A program made the translations under genes and the position numbers. A DNA stretch of 45,783 nucleotides, from the NCBI GenBank assembly GCA_030065115.1, contig JASJDO010000003.1, positions 1 through 45,783 on the forward strand, read 5' to 3'. The notes under the pieces were generated by a model. It worked only from the letters and a program-made list of their open reading frames with translations, did not search any database and had not been told where the DNA came from. This DNA comes from Rhizobiaceae bacterium. Lineage in GTDB: Bacteria > Pseudomonadota > Alphaproteobacteria > Rhizobiales > Rhizobiaceae. Shown here piece by piece: positions 1 through 8,738 of the stretch. Positions within the stretch are counted from its first letter, which is position 1; each line of letters opens with the position of its first letter.

Positions 1-1309
1 CTCCACACCGATCCTGACCGCTTCGTCACCGGAAGGAGCGCGTGACTTTCTGGTGCCCAGCCGCATTCATCCCGGCAAGTTCTACGCTCTGCCGCAGGCG
101 CCGCAGCAGTATAAGCAGCTGATCATGATGTCCGGGTTTGACACCTACTTTCAGATTGCACCGTGTTTCCGTGACGAAGACCCAAGAGCCGATCGCCTAC
201 CAGGCGAGTTTTACCAACTCGATCTGGAAATGAGTTTTGTCGAACAGGATGATATTCTGACAACCATGGAACCTGTTTTGCGGGGTGTGTTTGAAGACTT
301 TGCAGAAGGTCAGCCGGTCACTCAGGAGTTCCGCCGAATTCCTTACGATGAAGCAATCCGCAAATATGGCTCTGATAAGCCTGATCTACGCAACCCGATC
401 GAGATGCAGGACGTGTCTGAACATTTCCGTGGTTCAGGTTTTAAAGTCTTTGCCGGTATTCTGGATGCGGAGGAAAAAAATCAGGTCTGGGCGATTCCTG
501 TAAAGGGCGCAGGTAGCCGCAAAGCTTGCGACCGGATGAATTCCTGGGCACAGCAAAATGGTCAGCCAGGCATGGGGTACATTTTCTGGCGCGAACTTGA
601 AGGCAAATTTGACGCTGCAGGCCCGATTGCCAAGAACATCGGAGAAGAACGCACCGAAGCAATTCGTCAGCAGCTTGGTATGGAACTTGGCGATGCCGTG
701 TTCTTTGCAGCCGGTGATCCGGCGAAGTTTGCTTCTTTTGCAGGTGATGCACGGCAAAAAGCAGGTGAGGACAATGGCCTGATTGATGAGGGCCGTTTTG
801 AACTCTGCTGGATTGTCGATTTTCCATTCTACGAATGGGACGAAGACAACAAGAAAGTTGATTTCGCGCACAACCCGTTTTCAATGCCGCAAGGGGGTAT
901 GGAGGCGCTTGAGGCTGCAGATACTGACGATAAAAAGCTGGCACTCAAGGCTTATCAATATGATCTGGTTTGTAACGGCTTTGAAATTGCTTCTGGTGGT
1001 ATTCGCAACCACTTGCCTGATACGATGGTCAAGGCATTCGAGGGTGCCGGGCTTTCAAAGCAAACCGTTGAAGAACGTTTCGGTGGTCTTTATCGCGCAT
1101 TCCAATACGGTGCTCCGCCGCATGGCGGCATGGCTGCCGGTGTTGACCGTGTGGTGATGTTGCTTTGTGGTGCGAAGAACCTGCGCGAAATCACCATGTT
1201 CCCGATGAACCAGCAAGCAGTTGATTTGCTGATGGGTGCGCCGGGAGAGGTAGATTCAAGCCAATTGACTGAGCTTGGTATTCGCTTGATGCCGAAACAG
1301 GAAGACTAA
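1..1309 (+). CDS. aspS: Aspartyl-tRNA synthetase, C-terminal part (5' end outside window)
   Basis: This is the C-terminal ~435 residues of a class II aspartyl-tRNA synthetase, which charges tRNA-Asp (and often tRNA-Asn in alphaproteobacteria) in the cytoplasm. Reading frame 2 is open from the window edge and begins [20 protein letters not shown], the standard core of bacterial AspRS. It is followed by motif 2 ([11 protein letters not shown]), the bacterial GAD insertion domain (about residues 120-260 of the fragment), the HNPFSMP and GIRNHLP segments, and class II motif 3 as GVDRVVMLL, where GLDR is more usual. The GTG at 53 is inside the conserved core and is not a start. The stop is followed closely by a strong terminator, so aspS ends its transcription unit here. 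Identification is secure; only the N-terminal anticodon-binding part is missing because of the window edge. Confidence 0.97.
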   Translation, partial: STPILTASSPEGARDFLVPSRIHPGKFYALPQAPQQYKQLIMMSGFDTYFQIAPCFRDEDPRADRLPGEFYQLDLEMSFVEQDDILTTMEPVLRGVFEDFAEGQPVTQEFRRIPYDEAIRKYGSDKPDLRNPIEMQDVSEHFRGSGFKVFAGILDAEEKNQVWAIPVKGAGSRKACDRMNSWAQQNGQPGMGYIFWRELEGKFDAAGPIAKNIGEERTEAIRQQLGMELGDAVFFAAGDPAKFASFAGDARQKAGEDNGLIDEGRFELCWIVDFPFYEWDEDNKKVDFAHNPFSMPQGGMEALEAADTDDKKLALKAYQYDLVCNGFEIASGGIRNHLPDTMVKAFEGAGLSKQTVEERFGGLYRAFQYGAPPHGGMAAGVDRVVMLLCGAKNLREITMFPMNQQAVDLLMGAPGEVDSSQLTELGIRLMPKQED

Positions 1310-1345
1310 GTACTTTCTCCTGAAAAATGCACAATTGATGCACAG

Positions 1346-1374
1346 GCCCGTCAGAGTTTCTGGCGGGCTTTTTT
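1346..1374 (+). terminator. Rho-independent terminator after aspS
   Basis: A 10-bp stem (1346-1355 pairs with 1359-1368, one G-U pair) with a 3-nt loop is followed directly by six T residues. It lies 37 bp after the aspS stop and before creD, so it separates the two transcription units. Confidence 0.9.
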
Positions 1375-1415
1375 GTATTTGCAGACATGATGTTCAAACA
1401 GGAGAAGGAAAAATC

Positions 1416-2870
1416 ATGTCATCCTCAAATGAAAGCGGGAATGCTGATAGTGATGCAGCAGCACCAACCAATCCATGGTCATCAAAAGGCAATGTCGGCG
1501 ATGCGGGAAAAATAGCGGGATTTATGGCCTCGCCAGGTGTCAAATTCATCCTGACGGGATTTATCACACTCGCCTTGCTCATTCCCACAATGCTGGTATG
1601 GGGATTGGTTGAAGAACGCTCACGACGGGCTGACGATGTCGCTGCATCAATTGCACAAGGGTGGGGTGCCAATCAGACAATCAATGGGCCTTATCTGGTT
1701 TTGCCTTACATGGTTTCAGAAAAGGTCGACAAACACTTCAAACAAGTAAAACGGCATGCAATCATCTCACCGTCGACACTCAGCATTGATGGCAATATCA
1801 ATGTCGAAGAGCGCAAGAAGTCCATCTACAAGACCCAACTTTATCACGTGAAGTCGAAACTGACCGGCACATTTGATGCGGTTGATCTGGCAAAAATCCG
1901 TGAGATTGGCGGAGCGCCACTTCCGTCTCAAGCATTTTTGGCGATGGGCGTGTCTGACATGACCGGAATTCGCTCCGATATCTCGATCAAATTGAGTGAT
2001 GCAGGTAACCGTAAATTTTCGCCGGGACTCAATCGGATTCAGGCGCCGCATATTGTTTCGCCAGTTTACAGCAGAAATGCATATCCAAAACATGCCGACC
2101 TTCGTTCTGGTGGCGTCCATCTGCCACTTGCGGATGTAGACATCAAAGAGAGCATGGCGTTCGAAATGAGTTTTGCGCTTAATGGTTCAAAAGACATCAC
2201 ATTTGTTCCCGCGGGAAGCTCGACAGCGCTTGAGTTGAATTCCAACTGGCCACATCCCGGTTTCGACGGACGCTTCCTTCCCGAAAATCGGGAAATCAGC
2301 GCAGAAGGATTTTCCGCAGTCTGGACTGTGCCAAGCCTTGCGCGCGGCATCGATGCTGTGAGTTTCTCGAACAGTTTGCCGACGGCGAACGCAGCGATCA
2401 AAGTCAATTTTGTCGAGCCATTGAAATTCTATCAGATCACTGCAAGAACGCTCAAATATGCAATCGCGTTTTTCTCCCTGATTTTTCTGGCAATGTTCAT
2501 TCTTGAACTGACGGGCAGAAATGCAATTCATTGGGTGCAATACGTATTGGTCGGATTTGCGATGGTGGTTTTCTACGTGATGCTCTTGGCATTTGCAGAG
2601 CAAGTGGGATTCAATATCGCTTACGCTATTTCCTCGGTTGCAACCACTGCCTTGGTTGCCTGGTATGTGGGTAATTCTCTTGGGAAGAAGCATGGTTCGG
2701 CAATCATGGCCGCCATATTGGGTATCACCTATCTCGTGATGTACTTGATCTTGAACGAAGAGGATTATGCACTTCTGGTCGGATCGATCATTGCCTTTGG
2801 AGCAATCGCGGCAACGATGGCGGTGACGCGGGACGTTGATTGGTCAAGCCGTCAAGTTGCAACCAGCTAA
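1416..2870 (+). CDS. creD: CreD-family inner membrane protein
   Basis: A 484-residue inner membrane protein of the CreD family (cell envelope integrity; in enterobacteria a CreBC target whose overexpression gives colicin resistance). The start chosen is the ATG at 1416, with AGGAGAAGG just upstream; an in-frame start further 5' would run through the aspS terminator. After a ~40-residue Ser/Asn/Pro-rich cytoplasmic tail there is one membrane segment (FILTGFITLALLIPTMLVWG). A large periplasmic region follows, with a GPYLVLPY motif typical of the family. The C-terminal part has about six membrane helices containing HWVQYVLVGFA, the EEDYALLVGS motif and a final TRDVDW. There is no creBC pair here, so the gene is an orphan copy and its regulation is unknown. 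A perfect hairpin follows the stop. Confidence 0.88.
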   Translation: MSSSNESGNADSDAAAPTNPWSSKGNVGDAGKIAGFMASPGVKFILTGFITLALLIPTMLVWGLVEERSRRADDVAASIAQGWGANQTINGPYLVLPYMVSEKVDKHFKQVKRHAIISPSTLSIDGNINVEERKKSIYKTQLYHVKSKLTGTFDAVDLAKIREIGGAPLPSQAFLAMGVSDMTGIRSDISIKLSDAGNRKFSPGLNRIQAPHIVSPVYSRNAYPKHADLRSGGVHLPLADVDIKESMAFEMSFALNGSKDITFVPAGSSTALELNSNWPHPGFDGRFLPENREISAEGFSAVWTVPSLARGIDAVSFSNSLPTANAAIKVNFVEPLKFYQITARTLKYAIAFFSLIFLAMFILELTGRNAIHWVQYVLVGFAMVVFYVMLLAFAEQVGFNIAYAISSVATTALVAWYVGNSLGKKHGSAIMAAILGITYLVMYLILNEEDYALLVGSIIAFGAIAATMAVTRDVDWSSRQVATS

Positions 2871-2897
2871 CTATCCACGATTTTGCTTAATGAATCG

Positions 2898-2930
2898 CCC
2901 TGGCAAGAAATCTTGCCAGGGTGTTGTTTT
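2898..2930 (+). terminator. Terminator between convergent creD and unknown secreted-protein gene
   Basis: A perfect 11-bp inverted repeat (2898-2908 with 2911-2921) is followed by a T-rich tract on the plus strand. It sits between two convergent genes. The minus-strand side lacks a good T run, so it probably serves mainly creD. Confidence 0.8.
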
Positions 2931-2954
2931 GATTCAGGAATGTCAGAAAATGCG

Positions 2955-4562
2955 TTACTCAGCGGTAACTTTCAGGTTTAATCGGTTTACGACTTCTGAG
3001 GGTGCAGTAGATCCGGCCTGTACACCCGAACTAAGCGCAATGATCTCGGTAAGCGCCAAACCACCCTGCGGTTCAATGGATGCAGAAATCGTCTTGTTTC
3101 CTTGCATGAAAATACCGAGTGCCGCAGAGAGCGAAGAAGCAAGTTCTGGCAACTGCAAGGGAGCAAGCATGATGCCAGCCATTGGGGGAATGACTGCGGC
3201 AAGTTCTTCTGCGTTTCTGTTGTTTCTTCTTGCCTGCACGTCCAATACCTTGCCCAGCAATGAGGCATCTGTGACTTCAAGCTCAAGTTTCTGCAGGCTG
3301 AGTGGTGCGAACATTGCCATCAGTTGAAGCATTTGAGCCTGCTGCGCCTGCGGATTGTCTGCATCTGTCTGCAGTTTTGAAGCGGTTGTCGCAATACTTT
3401 TGGCAACCTGCTCAGTATACCCGGACACGTTTAATTTAACGTTGAATGAGCCAGCATTCAGGAAATCATATTTCATCTCTGCAATATCCAGAATCCCGCT
3501 TTTGAGATCAGCACTTGCATCAACTGAAATATTTAAAGTGAGCTTCTCATACCCCAGATCTTTGACCTGCTCATAACCTTGAGATGCCTTTGCATCATCA
3601 GGCAAAGCAGAAAGATCGATGGAAATATTCTTGAACTGACCAGTGCTTTTGGAAGTGAGTTCGGCTGCGTCATTGATCGCAACAGCCTCACTTTGGTCCA
3701 TACTAATGAAGGTTTTTCCACCCAATGTGACGTCAATGGGCTTTATTTTAACTCTTGTATCTCCGTCCGGAATCAATGGTCGGTTCGGATCAGAGCCATC
3801 CCATGCATAGTAATTTTCTAGCTCCACACCTTCCATCGACACATTAACAGGTCCATCATCGACAACCGTATCAATCGTCATGGATCCAAGGTTCACACTG
3901 CCAATATCCAATCCAAACAGGCCGAAATATTCAAATTCGTTTACTGACGCGCCGGAAAAATTGATGTCGACCGGCTCTCCTTCGTCGCCAAATACTCTGC
4001 CCTGAAACGGAGCGATTTTGGCCTCTTGCAGTTTGAAATTGCGCGTTGAGGTGCGCACAAAGCCTTTTGCAGATATTGAGGGGATGGTGAGACTGCCTTT
4101 GCTCGAATCTCCATCGCGCGAGAATGTAGTATTGGTCAGAACCAAACTATCCACCTTCTCAGGAAGTGGATCACTGTCAGGAGATTCTGCGAATTCCAGC
4201 CCCGTCGAGGCCAGTGTCTCAATCTCGAGTTTGCTGTCATTCTTGCCAGTGTGCACGATCGTCTGAGCTTCAAGGCCGTCGTAGCTGAAACCGCCATTCC
4301 CGTTTTGGGCGGGATTTGTAAAGGTCAGTTTGCTGATTGCCGATTTGCTTTCAGTCTTGTCGTTTTCAATGACAAAATTGTTGATGGTCAGGGTTTCGCC
4401 ATTTTGCTCGACTGCCCCGTAAGTGACTTCTGCGCCATCGGACTCAATAAGCGTCTCCAACTGTTTGACAAACCCATTGCTGTCAAACGCATGTGCAGAA
4501 TGTGTGAGTGCAAGCGGTGAGACAGAGAGTGCTGCTACAAAAACTAATCGGGAAAGGCGCAT
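2955..4562 (-). CDS. Secreted protein of unknown function, 535 residues
   Basis: I do not recognise this family. The ATG at 4562 is chosen because the TTG 18 bp upstream overlaps the GAGG that would serve as ribosome-binding site. The product begins with a clear Sec signal peptide (MRLSRLVFVAALSVSPLALT, then HSAHA before FDSNGF), so it should be periplasmic or outer-membrane associated. The mature protein has no further membrane segment. It is rich in Ser, Thr, Asn and Asp and consists largely of alternating beta-strand-like stretches with repeated 'L..E.L.L.N..' wording (for example ETLTINNFVIEN, KVDSLVLTNTTF, FNVKLNVSGYTE), suggesting a beta-rich, possibly repeat-built fold. A Gln/Met-rich segment lies near residues 405-420. 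It is transcribed alone, divergent from the esterase gene. No function is assigned. Confidence 0.75.
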   Translation of the reverse strand: MRLSRLVFVAALSVSPLALTHSAHAFDSNGFVKQLETLIESDGAEVTYGAVEQNGETLTINNFVIENDKTESKSAISKLTFTNPAQNGNGGFSYDGLEAQTIVHTGKNDSKLEIETLASTGLEFAESPDSDPLPEKVDSLVLTNTTFSRDGDSSKGSLTIPSISAKGFVRTSTRNFKLQEAKIAPFQGRVFGDEGEPVDINFSGASVNEFEYFGLFGLDIGSVNLGSMTIDTVVDDGPVNVSMEGVELENYYAWDGSDPNRPLIPDGDTRVKIKPIDVTLGGKTFISMDQSEAVAINDAAELTSKSTGQFKNISIDLSALPDDAKASQGYEQVKDLGYEKLTLNISVDASADLKSGILDIAEMKYDFLNAGSFNVKLNVSGYTEQVAKSIATTASKLQTDADNPQAQQAQMLQLMAMFAPLSLQKLELEVTDASLLGKVLDVQARRNNRNAEELAAVIPPMAGIMLAPLQLPELASSLSAALGIFMQGNKTISASIEPQGGLALTEIIALSSGVQAGSTAPSEVVNRLNLKVTAE

Positions 4563-4786
4563 GTCAGAAAATTTCCTCAATCTAAAAAGTGTTGGTCGAT
4601 ATTAAAGTTCAAATCATGTCAGAAATATAGACCTGCTGAATTATTTTGAAATGGTGCGTTACGATGAAGTTACTTCTCTGCGACCGGTAGTGAAAATGAC
4701 TTGATTGTGACCATTGTTACTTGAAAATCGAAAGAATCTTTGAAACAAATCGACCTATCGAAGCAAAAGGGGCTTTGAGGGCTGAT

Positions 4787-5659
4787 ATGATCGGATTGCG
4801 TGCTGCGCTGATAGCATTGGTGGCGCTTTTTCTGAATTTTCCACTAACGACGCATGCTCAACAGAGTGCGGATCAGAAACCAACCAGAATTGTGACCAAA
4901 GCTGTATCTGTAGGTGGAGGCTTGCGGCTGGATATCCACGCGCCTGCTACCGTTAAACGGCAAGGATTTTTCAAACCTGGAAAAAAAGCCCCGGTGCTGA
5001 TTTACGTACATGGCGGCGGGTGGATCAAGGGAACTCGCGAGAAGATATACAACCTGGATACATTCGCGACAAAACGCGGATGGATGTTGGTTTCTGTTCA
5101 ATATACGCCTGTTCCACGCACCAATATTGATGGACAGGTCAGAGACATTGTCCGTCAGATCAATTGGGTCAGAAACAACATATCCCGCTACGGTGGAGAC
5201 AAGCGAAAAATCGTGATTATGGGGCATTCTGCTGGTTCGCATTTGGTGTCTCTGATTGCAGCAAAGAGACTTGGCGGTCCATTGCGCGGCGTGATCGCCA
5301 ATGATGTGCAGGCCTATGACATGGTTGCCTATGGTGGGATGAGAGGTAGTTTGCCTTACGTTTATGCAGCGGCGTTCGGTTCAAACTTGAGCAATTGGAT
5401 TAAATGGTCTCCGGTCACCTATGTCAGAAATGGACCGTCCGGCGGGCTTCCACCCTTCATGATCATGTATTCGGGTTCCAACTATGAACGTCGCAAAACA
5501 CTGGCGCGCGGGTTTGCTGGAGATTTACGCTCGAAGGGCTCTCGAGTGACATTGTTTGATGGGCGTCGTTACAGTCACGGTTCCATAGCCAGAGGGATTG
5601 GAAAAAGCCCGGAGGTGACACGGGCGGTTGAGCGCTTCCTGCGCAGGGCTTTCCGCTAA
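4787..5659 (+). CDS. Secreted alpha/beta-hydrolase (carboxylesterase-like)
   Basis: A 290-residue alpha/beta-hydrolase of the esterase/lipase (HSL-like) type, predicted to be exported. The ATG at 4787 has GAGG six bases upstream and opens directly into a signal peptide (MIGLRAALIALVALFLNF, ending near THA-QQ). The oxyanion-hole motif HGGGW lies at residues 75-79 and the nucleophile elbow GHSAGSH at 146-152, with Ser148 as the likely nucleophile. A C-terminal His in YSHGS is the likely catalytic base. The usual Asp after the sixth strand is not obvious: the region reads YSGSNYERR, with Ser/Asn at the expected place. Substrate is unknown. The gene is preceded by a ~220-bp divergent intergenic region and is probably monocistronic. 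Confidence 0.85.
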   Translation: MIGLRAALIALVALFLNFPLTTHAQQSADQKPTRIVTKAVSVGGGLRLDIHAPATVKRQGFFKPGKKAPVLIYVHGGGWIKGTREKIYNLDTFATKRGWMLVSVQYTPVPRTNIDGQVRDIVRQINWVRNNISRYGGDKRKIVIMGHSAGSHLVSLIAAKRLGGPLRGVIANDVQAYDMVAYGGMRGSLPYVYAAAFGSNLSNWIKWSPVTYVRNGPSGGLPPFMIMYSGSNYERRKTLARGFAGDLRSKGSRVTLFDGRRYSHGSIARGIGKSPEVTRAVERFLRRAFR

Positions 5660-5734
5660 CCATATCCCCAAGCTTGTTGCGAATCGTAATAAGCGATACC
5701 GTTGCGCAAGGCATTTTAATCAGGGATTTCTTCA

Positions 5735-6295
5735 ATGGATATTATCGGACTAGTCATTTTGCTGGCGCTCGGCGGTTACGCTGTCGTGGTTTACAATGGT
5801 CTTGTTAAAGCACGCCAAATGGTGCGTGAAGCCTGGAGTGGCATCGATGTACAGTTGAAGCGCCGGGCTGATTTGATCCCAAATCTTATCGAGACGGTTA
5901 AAGGATATGCATCGCATGAAAAGGACACTCTTACTGAGGTGATTGAAATGCGGAACCGAGCGCAAGCGGTTCCAAGCGGCGATATCGCTGGCAGAGCACA
6001 AGCAGAGGGCATGCTTGGCATGGCGCTTGGAAAACTGTTTGCTTTGGCTGAGGATTATCCTGATCTAAAAGCCAATGAGAATTTTGGTGAACTGCAGGAA
6101 ACTTTAGAGGAACTCGAAACCGAAATTCAGATGTCGCGTCGATACTATAATGGCGCGGCTCGAGATTTGAACATCCGTGTCGAGAGTTTCCCGTCAAATC
6201 TTGTCGCCAACACATTTAAGTTTGAACAAGCCGATTATTTCGAGATTGAAAATGCTGCAGATCGTGCGGTTCCAAAAGTGGATTTTGGAAGCTGA
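5735..6295 (+). CDS. lemA: LemA family protein
   Basis: A 186-residue LemA protein: one N-terminal membrane helix (MDIIGLVILLALGGYAVVVY) followed by a helical domain with the family signature REAWSGIDVQLKRRADLIPNL and the C-terminal RVESFPSN-VA motif. LemA proteins are membrane-anchored helical-bundle proteins of uncertain function that are very often encoded beside a membrane protein with a Gly-rich tail. That is the case here: the next gene starts 3 bp after the lemA stop, so the two form an operon. Identification of the family is secure; function is not known. Confidence 0.93.
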   Translation: MDIIGLVILLALGGYAVVVYNGLVKARQMVREAWSGIDVQLKRRADLIPNLIETVKGYASHEKDTLTEVIEMRNRAQAVPSGDIAGRAQAEGMLGMALGKLFALAEDYPDLKANENFGELQETLEELETEIQMSRRYYNGAARDLNIRVESFPSNLVANTFKFEQADYFEIENAADRAVPKVDFGS

Positions 6296-6298
6296 TCC

Positions 6299-8254
6299 AT
6301 GAAACGGTTCATGAGCACGATTGCCCGCCTTGTGTTTGCAAGCGCAGTCATTTTTGTTTCACTCACGCTTTCCGCATTTTCACAGGAGGTTATCCGAAGC
6401 TTCGACAGCCTGGTGCAGGTTAACAAGGACGGCAGCTTCCTGGTTACAGAAACGATTATCGTTAAAGCCGAGGGGCGGCAGATCAGGCGCGGCATTTATC
6501 GCGACTTTCCACTCTATAGCGAAGATGCGGAGGGCAATCGGCAAAAGGTAGGCTTCGAACTCATTTCCGTGAAGCGGGATGACGAGCTTGAAAACACACG
6601 GATAGAAAAAATCCGCAATGGAATACGCATCTACATTGGGCACAAGGACTATTTCCTTCCCACTGGCGTCTATACTTACATCATCACCTATAAGACAGAT
6701 CGCCAGTTGCGGTATTTTGAGACGCACGATGAAGTTTACTGGAATGCAACCGGTAACTTTTGGAACTTCCCGATCGAAAAAGTTTTGGCTCAGATAGCGC
6801 TTCCGGAGGGTGCAAGTGCTTCTGATTGGGACGTTTTTACCGGGCGCATAGGATCAACCCAAAAGGATGCAACCATTGGCAAAATAGCGGGCAAACGGGT
6901 GATCAAGTATCGCACGACCCGTGTTCTCCAGCCAGGAGAGGGCATCACGGTCCTGGCGAAAGTACCAAAGGGCTTTATTGATCCCCCAAGTGACGCCCAG
7001 AGAAGCGCATGGTTTTGGGAAGACAATAAGCGCATCATTTATGCATCAATATTGTTGCTGCTGATTACAGCATACTATTTTATTGTTTGGTGGAGGGTAG
7101 GCCGCGATCCGCCAAAAGGGGCAATAGTTCCACGATGGGAGGTGTCGCAAGATTTGTCGCCTGCTCTGGTAAATTATATTTACAAGAAAGGGTTGGCCGG
7201 AAAGGGGTTTGATGCGATTTCAGCAGCTGTGCTCAGCTTGGCTGTTAAAGGCTATGTGAGTTTGCAGAAACCTCATGGTGACATGGAAATTCAGGCTACT
7301 GGGAAAGCTGGTGAGCATTCTTTGCCTGTCGGCGAGCGTGCTATATTGAGAACGGTGCAAGCAACACCGTCTGAATTGCTGAGGGTTGCCAAAGACAATG
7401 GTTCAAAGGTCAAGCTGCTACAATCGAAGTTTGCGTCATCCATGGAGAGAGAACATCGTGGTGTGTTCTATAAGCACAATTTGGGCTGGGTTGTTCTCGG
7501 CATCATCACATCAATCATTGGTCTGATTGGCATTGTTGCCTTCGGGGGGCTATCTGATACAGCCATTGGTGCATTGATTGGCTCGGGTGTTTCAACAGCT
7601 GTCGTGTCGGCAGTTATCATCAATTTTGTGAAATCATTCATGCATTCACGGTCTTTGTTCAGCAAGATTGTTGGTGTTGTCTTCGCTGGGTTCTTTGCGT
7701 TCACCTTTTTATCGACTGGTTTCAGAGCATTTTTCTCAAGTATGGATTGGTTTTTTGGTGAGCAGACCTTCTTTACCATTCTGATCGGCATTATTGTTCT
7801 GAATGTTCTTTTTTACATTCTTCTGGGAGCCCCAACACCGCTTGGCCGGAAACGCATGGACGAAATTGAAGGCCTGAAAACCTATCTCACATTGGCCGAA
7901 AAAGAACGCATGAACCTCGCAGGTGCGCCAGATTTTTCTACGGTTCATTATGAGAAGTTGCTGCCCTATGCCGTTGCCCTGGGAGTTGAAAAACCCTGGT
8001 CCAATGCATTTGATGCGTGGTTGGCGACCGCGGTTGCAGCAGGTGCTGTTGCTGCCTCATACTCTCCATCCTGGTATGGGGGCAGAGATTTTAATTCCGG
8101 TGATTTGTCAGACACGATGGGCGACTTTACCAATTCAATGCAATCCGGCTTTGCAGACGCGATGCCTGTGCCCAAGTCTTCATCTTCCGGATTTTCAGGT
8201 GGTGGTGGTTTTTCCGGCGGCGGTGGTGGCGGCGGAGGTGGGGGAGGCTGGTGA
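6299..8254 (+). CDS. DUF2207 membrane protein with Gly-rich tail
   Basis: A 651-residue exported membrane protein of the DUF2207 type, starting 3 bp after lemA. It has a signal peptide (residues 1-29, ending SAFSQ). An N-terminal extracytoplasmic beta-domain of about 200 residues carries family features (FDSLVQVNKDGSFLVTETI, IRRGIYRDFP, ETHDEVYWNATGNFW). A membrane helix follows near residue 250, then a cytoplasmic stretch, a cluster of three membrane helices (about 395-515) and a C-terminal region. The last ~30 residues are Ser/Gly-rich and end in an uninterrupted glycine run before a final Trp, a common ending in LemA partners. The family function is unresolved. The pair probably acts together at the cell envelope. 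Confidence 0.9.
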   Translation: MKRFMSTIARLVFASAVIFVSLTLSAFSQEVIRSFDSLVQVNKDGSFLVTETIIVKAEGRQIRRGIYRDFPLYSEDAEGNRQKVGFELISVKRDDELENTRIEKIRNGIRIYIGHKDYFLPTGVYTYIITYKTDRQLRYFETHDEVYWNATGNFWNFPIEKVLAQIALPEGASASDWDVFTGRIGSTQKDATIGKIAGKRVIKYRTTRVLQPGEGITVLAKVPKGFIDPPSDAQRSAWFWEDNKRIIYASILLLLITAYYFIVWWRVGRDPPKGAIVPRWEVSQDLSPALVNYIYKKGLAGKGFDAISAAVLSLAVKGYVSLQKPHGDMEIQATGKAGEHSLPVGERAILRTVQATPSELLRVAKDNGSKVKLLQSKFASSMEREHRGVFYKHNLGWVVLGIITSIIGLIGIVAFGGLSDTAIGALIGSGVSTAVVSAVIINFVKSFMHSRSLFSKIVGVVFAGFFAFTFLSTGFRAFFSSMDWFFGEQTFFTILIGIIVLNVLFYILLGAPTPLGRKRMDEIEGLKTYLTLAEKERMNLAGAPDFSTVHYEKLLPYAVALGVEKPWSNAFDAWLATAVAAGAVAASYSPSWYGGRDFNSGDLSDTMGDFTNSMQSGFADAMPVPKSSSSGFSGGGGFSGGGGGGGGGGGW

Positions 8255-8276
8255 GCAGCTTCAGCTACCCACCAGC

Positions 8277-8312
8277 AGATTGCCTTGTTTGGGAGGAGGA
8301 GTTAGGCAATCT
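8277..8312. repeat. 9-bp inverted repeat between convergent genes
   Basis: AGATTGCCT (8277-8285) and AGGCAATCT (8304-8312) are exact inverted copies separated by 18 bases. The right arm overlaps the stop of the minus-strand gene. It may form a transcription-ending hairpin between the convergent genes, but neither side has a good T run, so this is tentative. Confidence 0.4.
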
Positions 8313-8589
8313 CAATCTGATCTTGTTTAGACTTTGCGATCAACAACTTGCTGATGCCGTAGAGACTGATTGTGATCCAGGAAATCTGGATCAAAAGCGA
8401 TGGGAAGTTGAAGTTCTCAAATAGTGAAATCAATACAAAGCTGGCAGCGAGAAAATTAAGTGTAGGGTAAGCAAAACCCTTCGCATCGATCATGTCAAAT
8501 TGCAGCGCCGCGTATGATCCCAAATAAAAAGCAACGCCTGTAAGTCCTAGCGCTTCGTATAATGTAGTATCAATTAAATCTTCGAACAT
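8302..8589 (-). CDS. Small membrane protein, CBU_0592-like family
   Basis: A 95-residue protein with about three membrane helices. The ATG at 8589 is chosen because GGAGGA lies at ideal distance upstream. The pattern (MFEDL..., GVAFYLGSYAALQ, YPTLNFLAASFVLISLF, FNFPSLLIQISWITISLYG) matches the small CBU_0592-type proteins, which have a conserved 'Y..lN..ga.l.l.SL...fN.psf..e..W..is..g' layout. The function of this family is unknown. The gene is monocistronic, convergent with the DUF2207 gene and divergent from parC. Confidence 0.75.
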   Translation of the reverse strand: MFEDLIDTTLYEALGLTGVAFYLGSYAALQFDMIDAKGFAYPTLNFLAASFVLISLFENFNFPSLLIQISWITISLYGISKLLIAKSKQDQIEIA

Positions 8590-8738
8590 GAAATCCTCCA
8601 AAAGAATGTTCGTAACCCCTGCAAGGATAAGTATCTGAAACATTTAGAAAAGAATGTGCCTTTACGCACATGGTGATAAGCATCGGGCAAAAGGTTCAAG
8701 CGCTTGCCACGAATCATCGCTTTGGGTAATCGGTTTCT

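Noticed and set aside
434-944. Minus-strand open frames opposite aspS
   Set aside because: Two overlapping frames without homology-like features, opposite a highly conserved enzyme; mirror frames only.
53-1309. aspS as a complete gene starting at GTG 53
   Set aside because: The frame is open to the window edge and the preceding residues are conserved AspRS sequence, so the gene is truncated by the window.
1335-1415. N-terminal extension of CreD from an upstream ATG
   Set aside because: It would translate through the aspS terminator; the ATG at 1416 has the ribosome-binding site.
2836-3327. Plus-strand open frame of 163 codons crossing the creD end
   Set aside because: It runs through the creD stop region and the terminator hairpin and is antisense to the secreted-protein gene; no ribosome-binding site.
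8178-8254. Glycine run as a possible sequencing or frameshift artefact
   Set aside because: Gly-rich tails of this kind are common at the C-terminus of LemA-linked DUF2207 proteins, and the frame closes normally.
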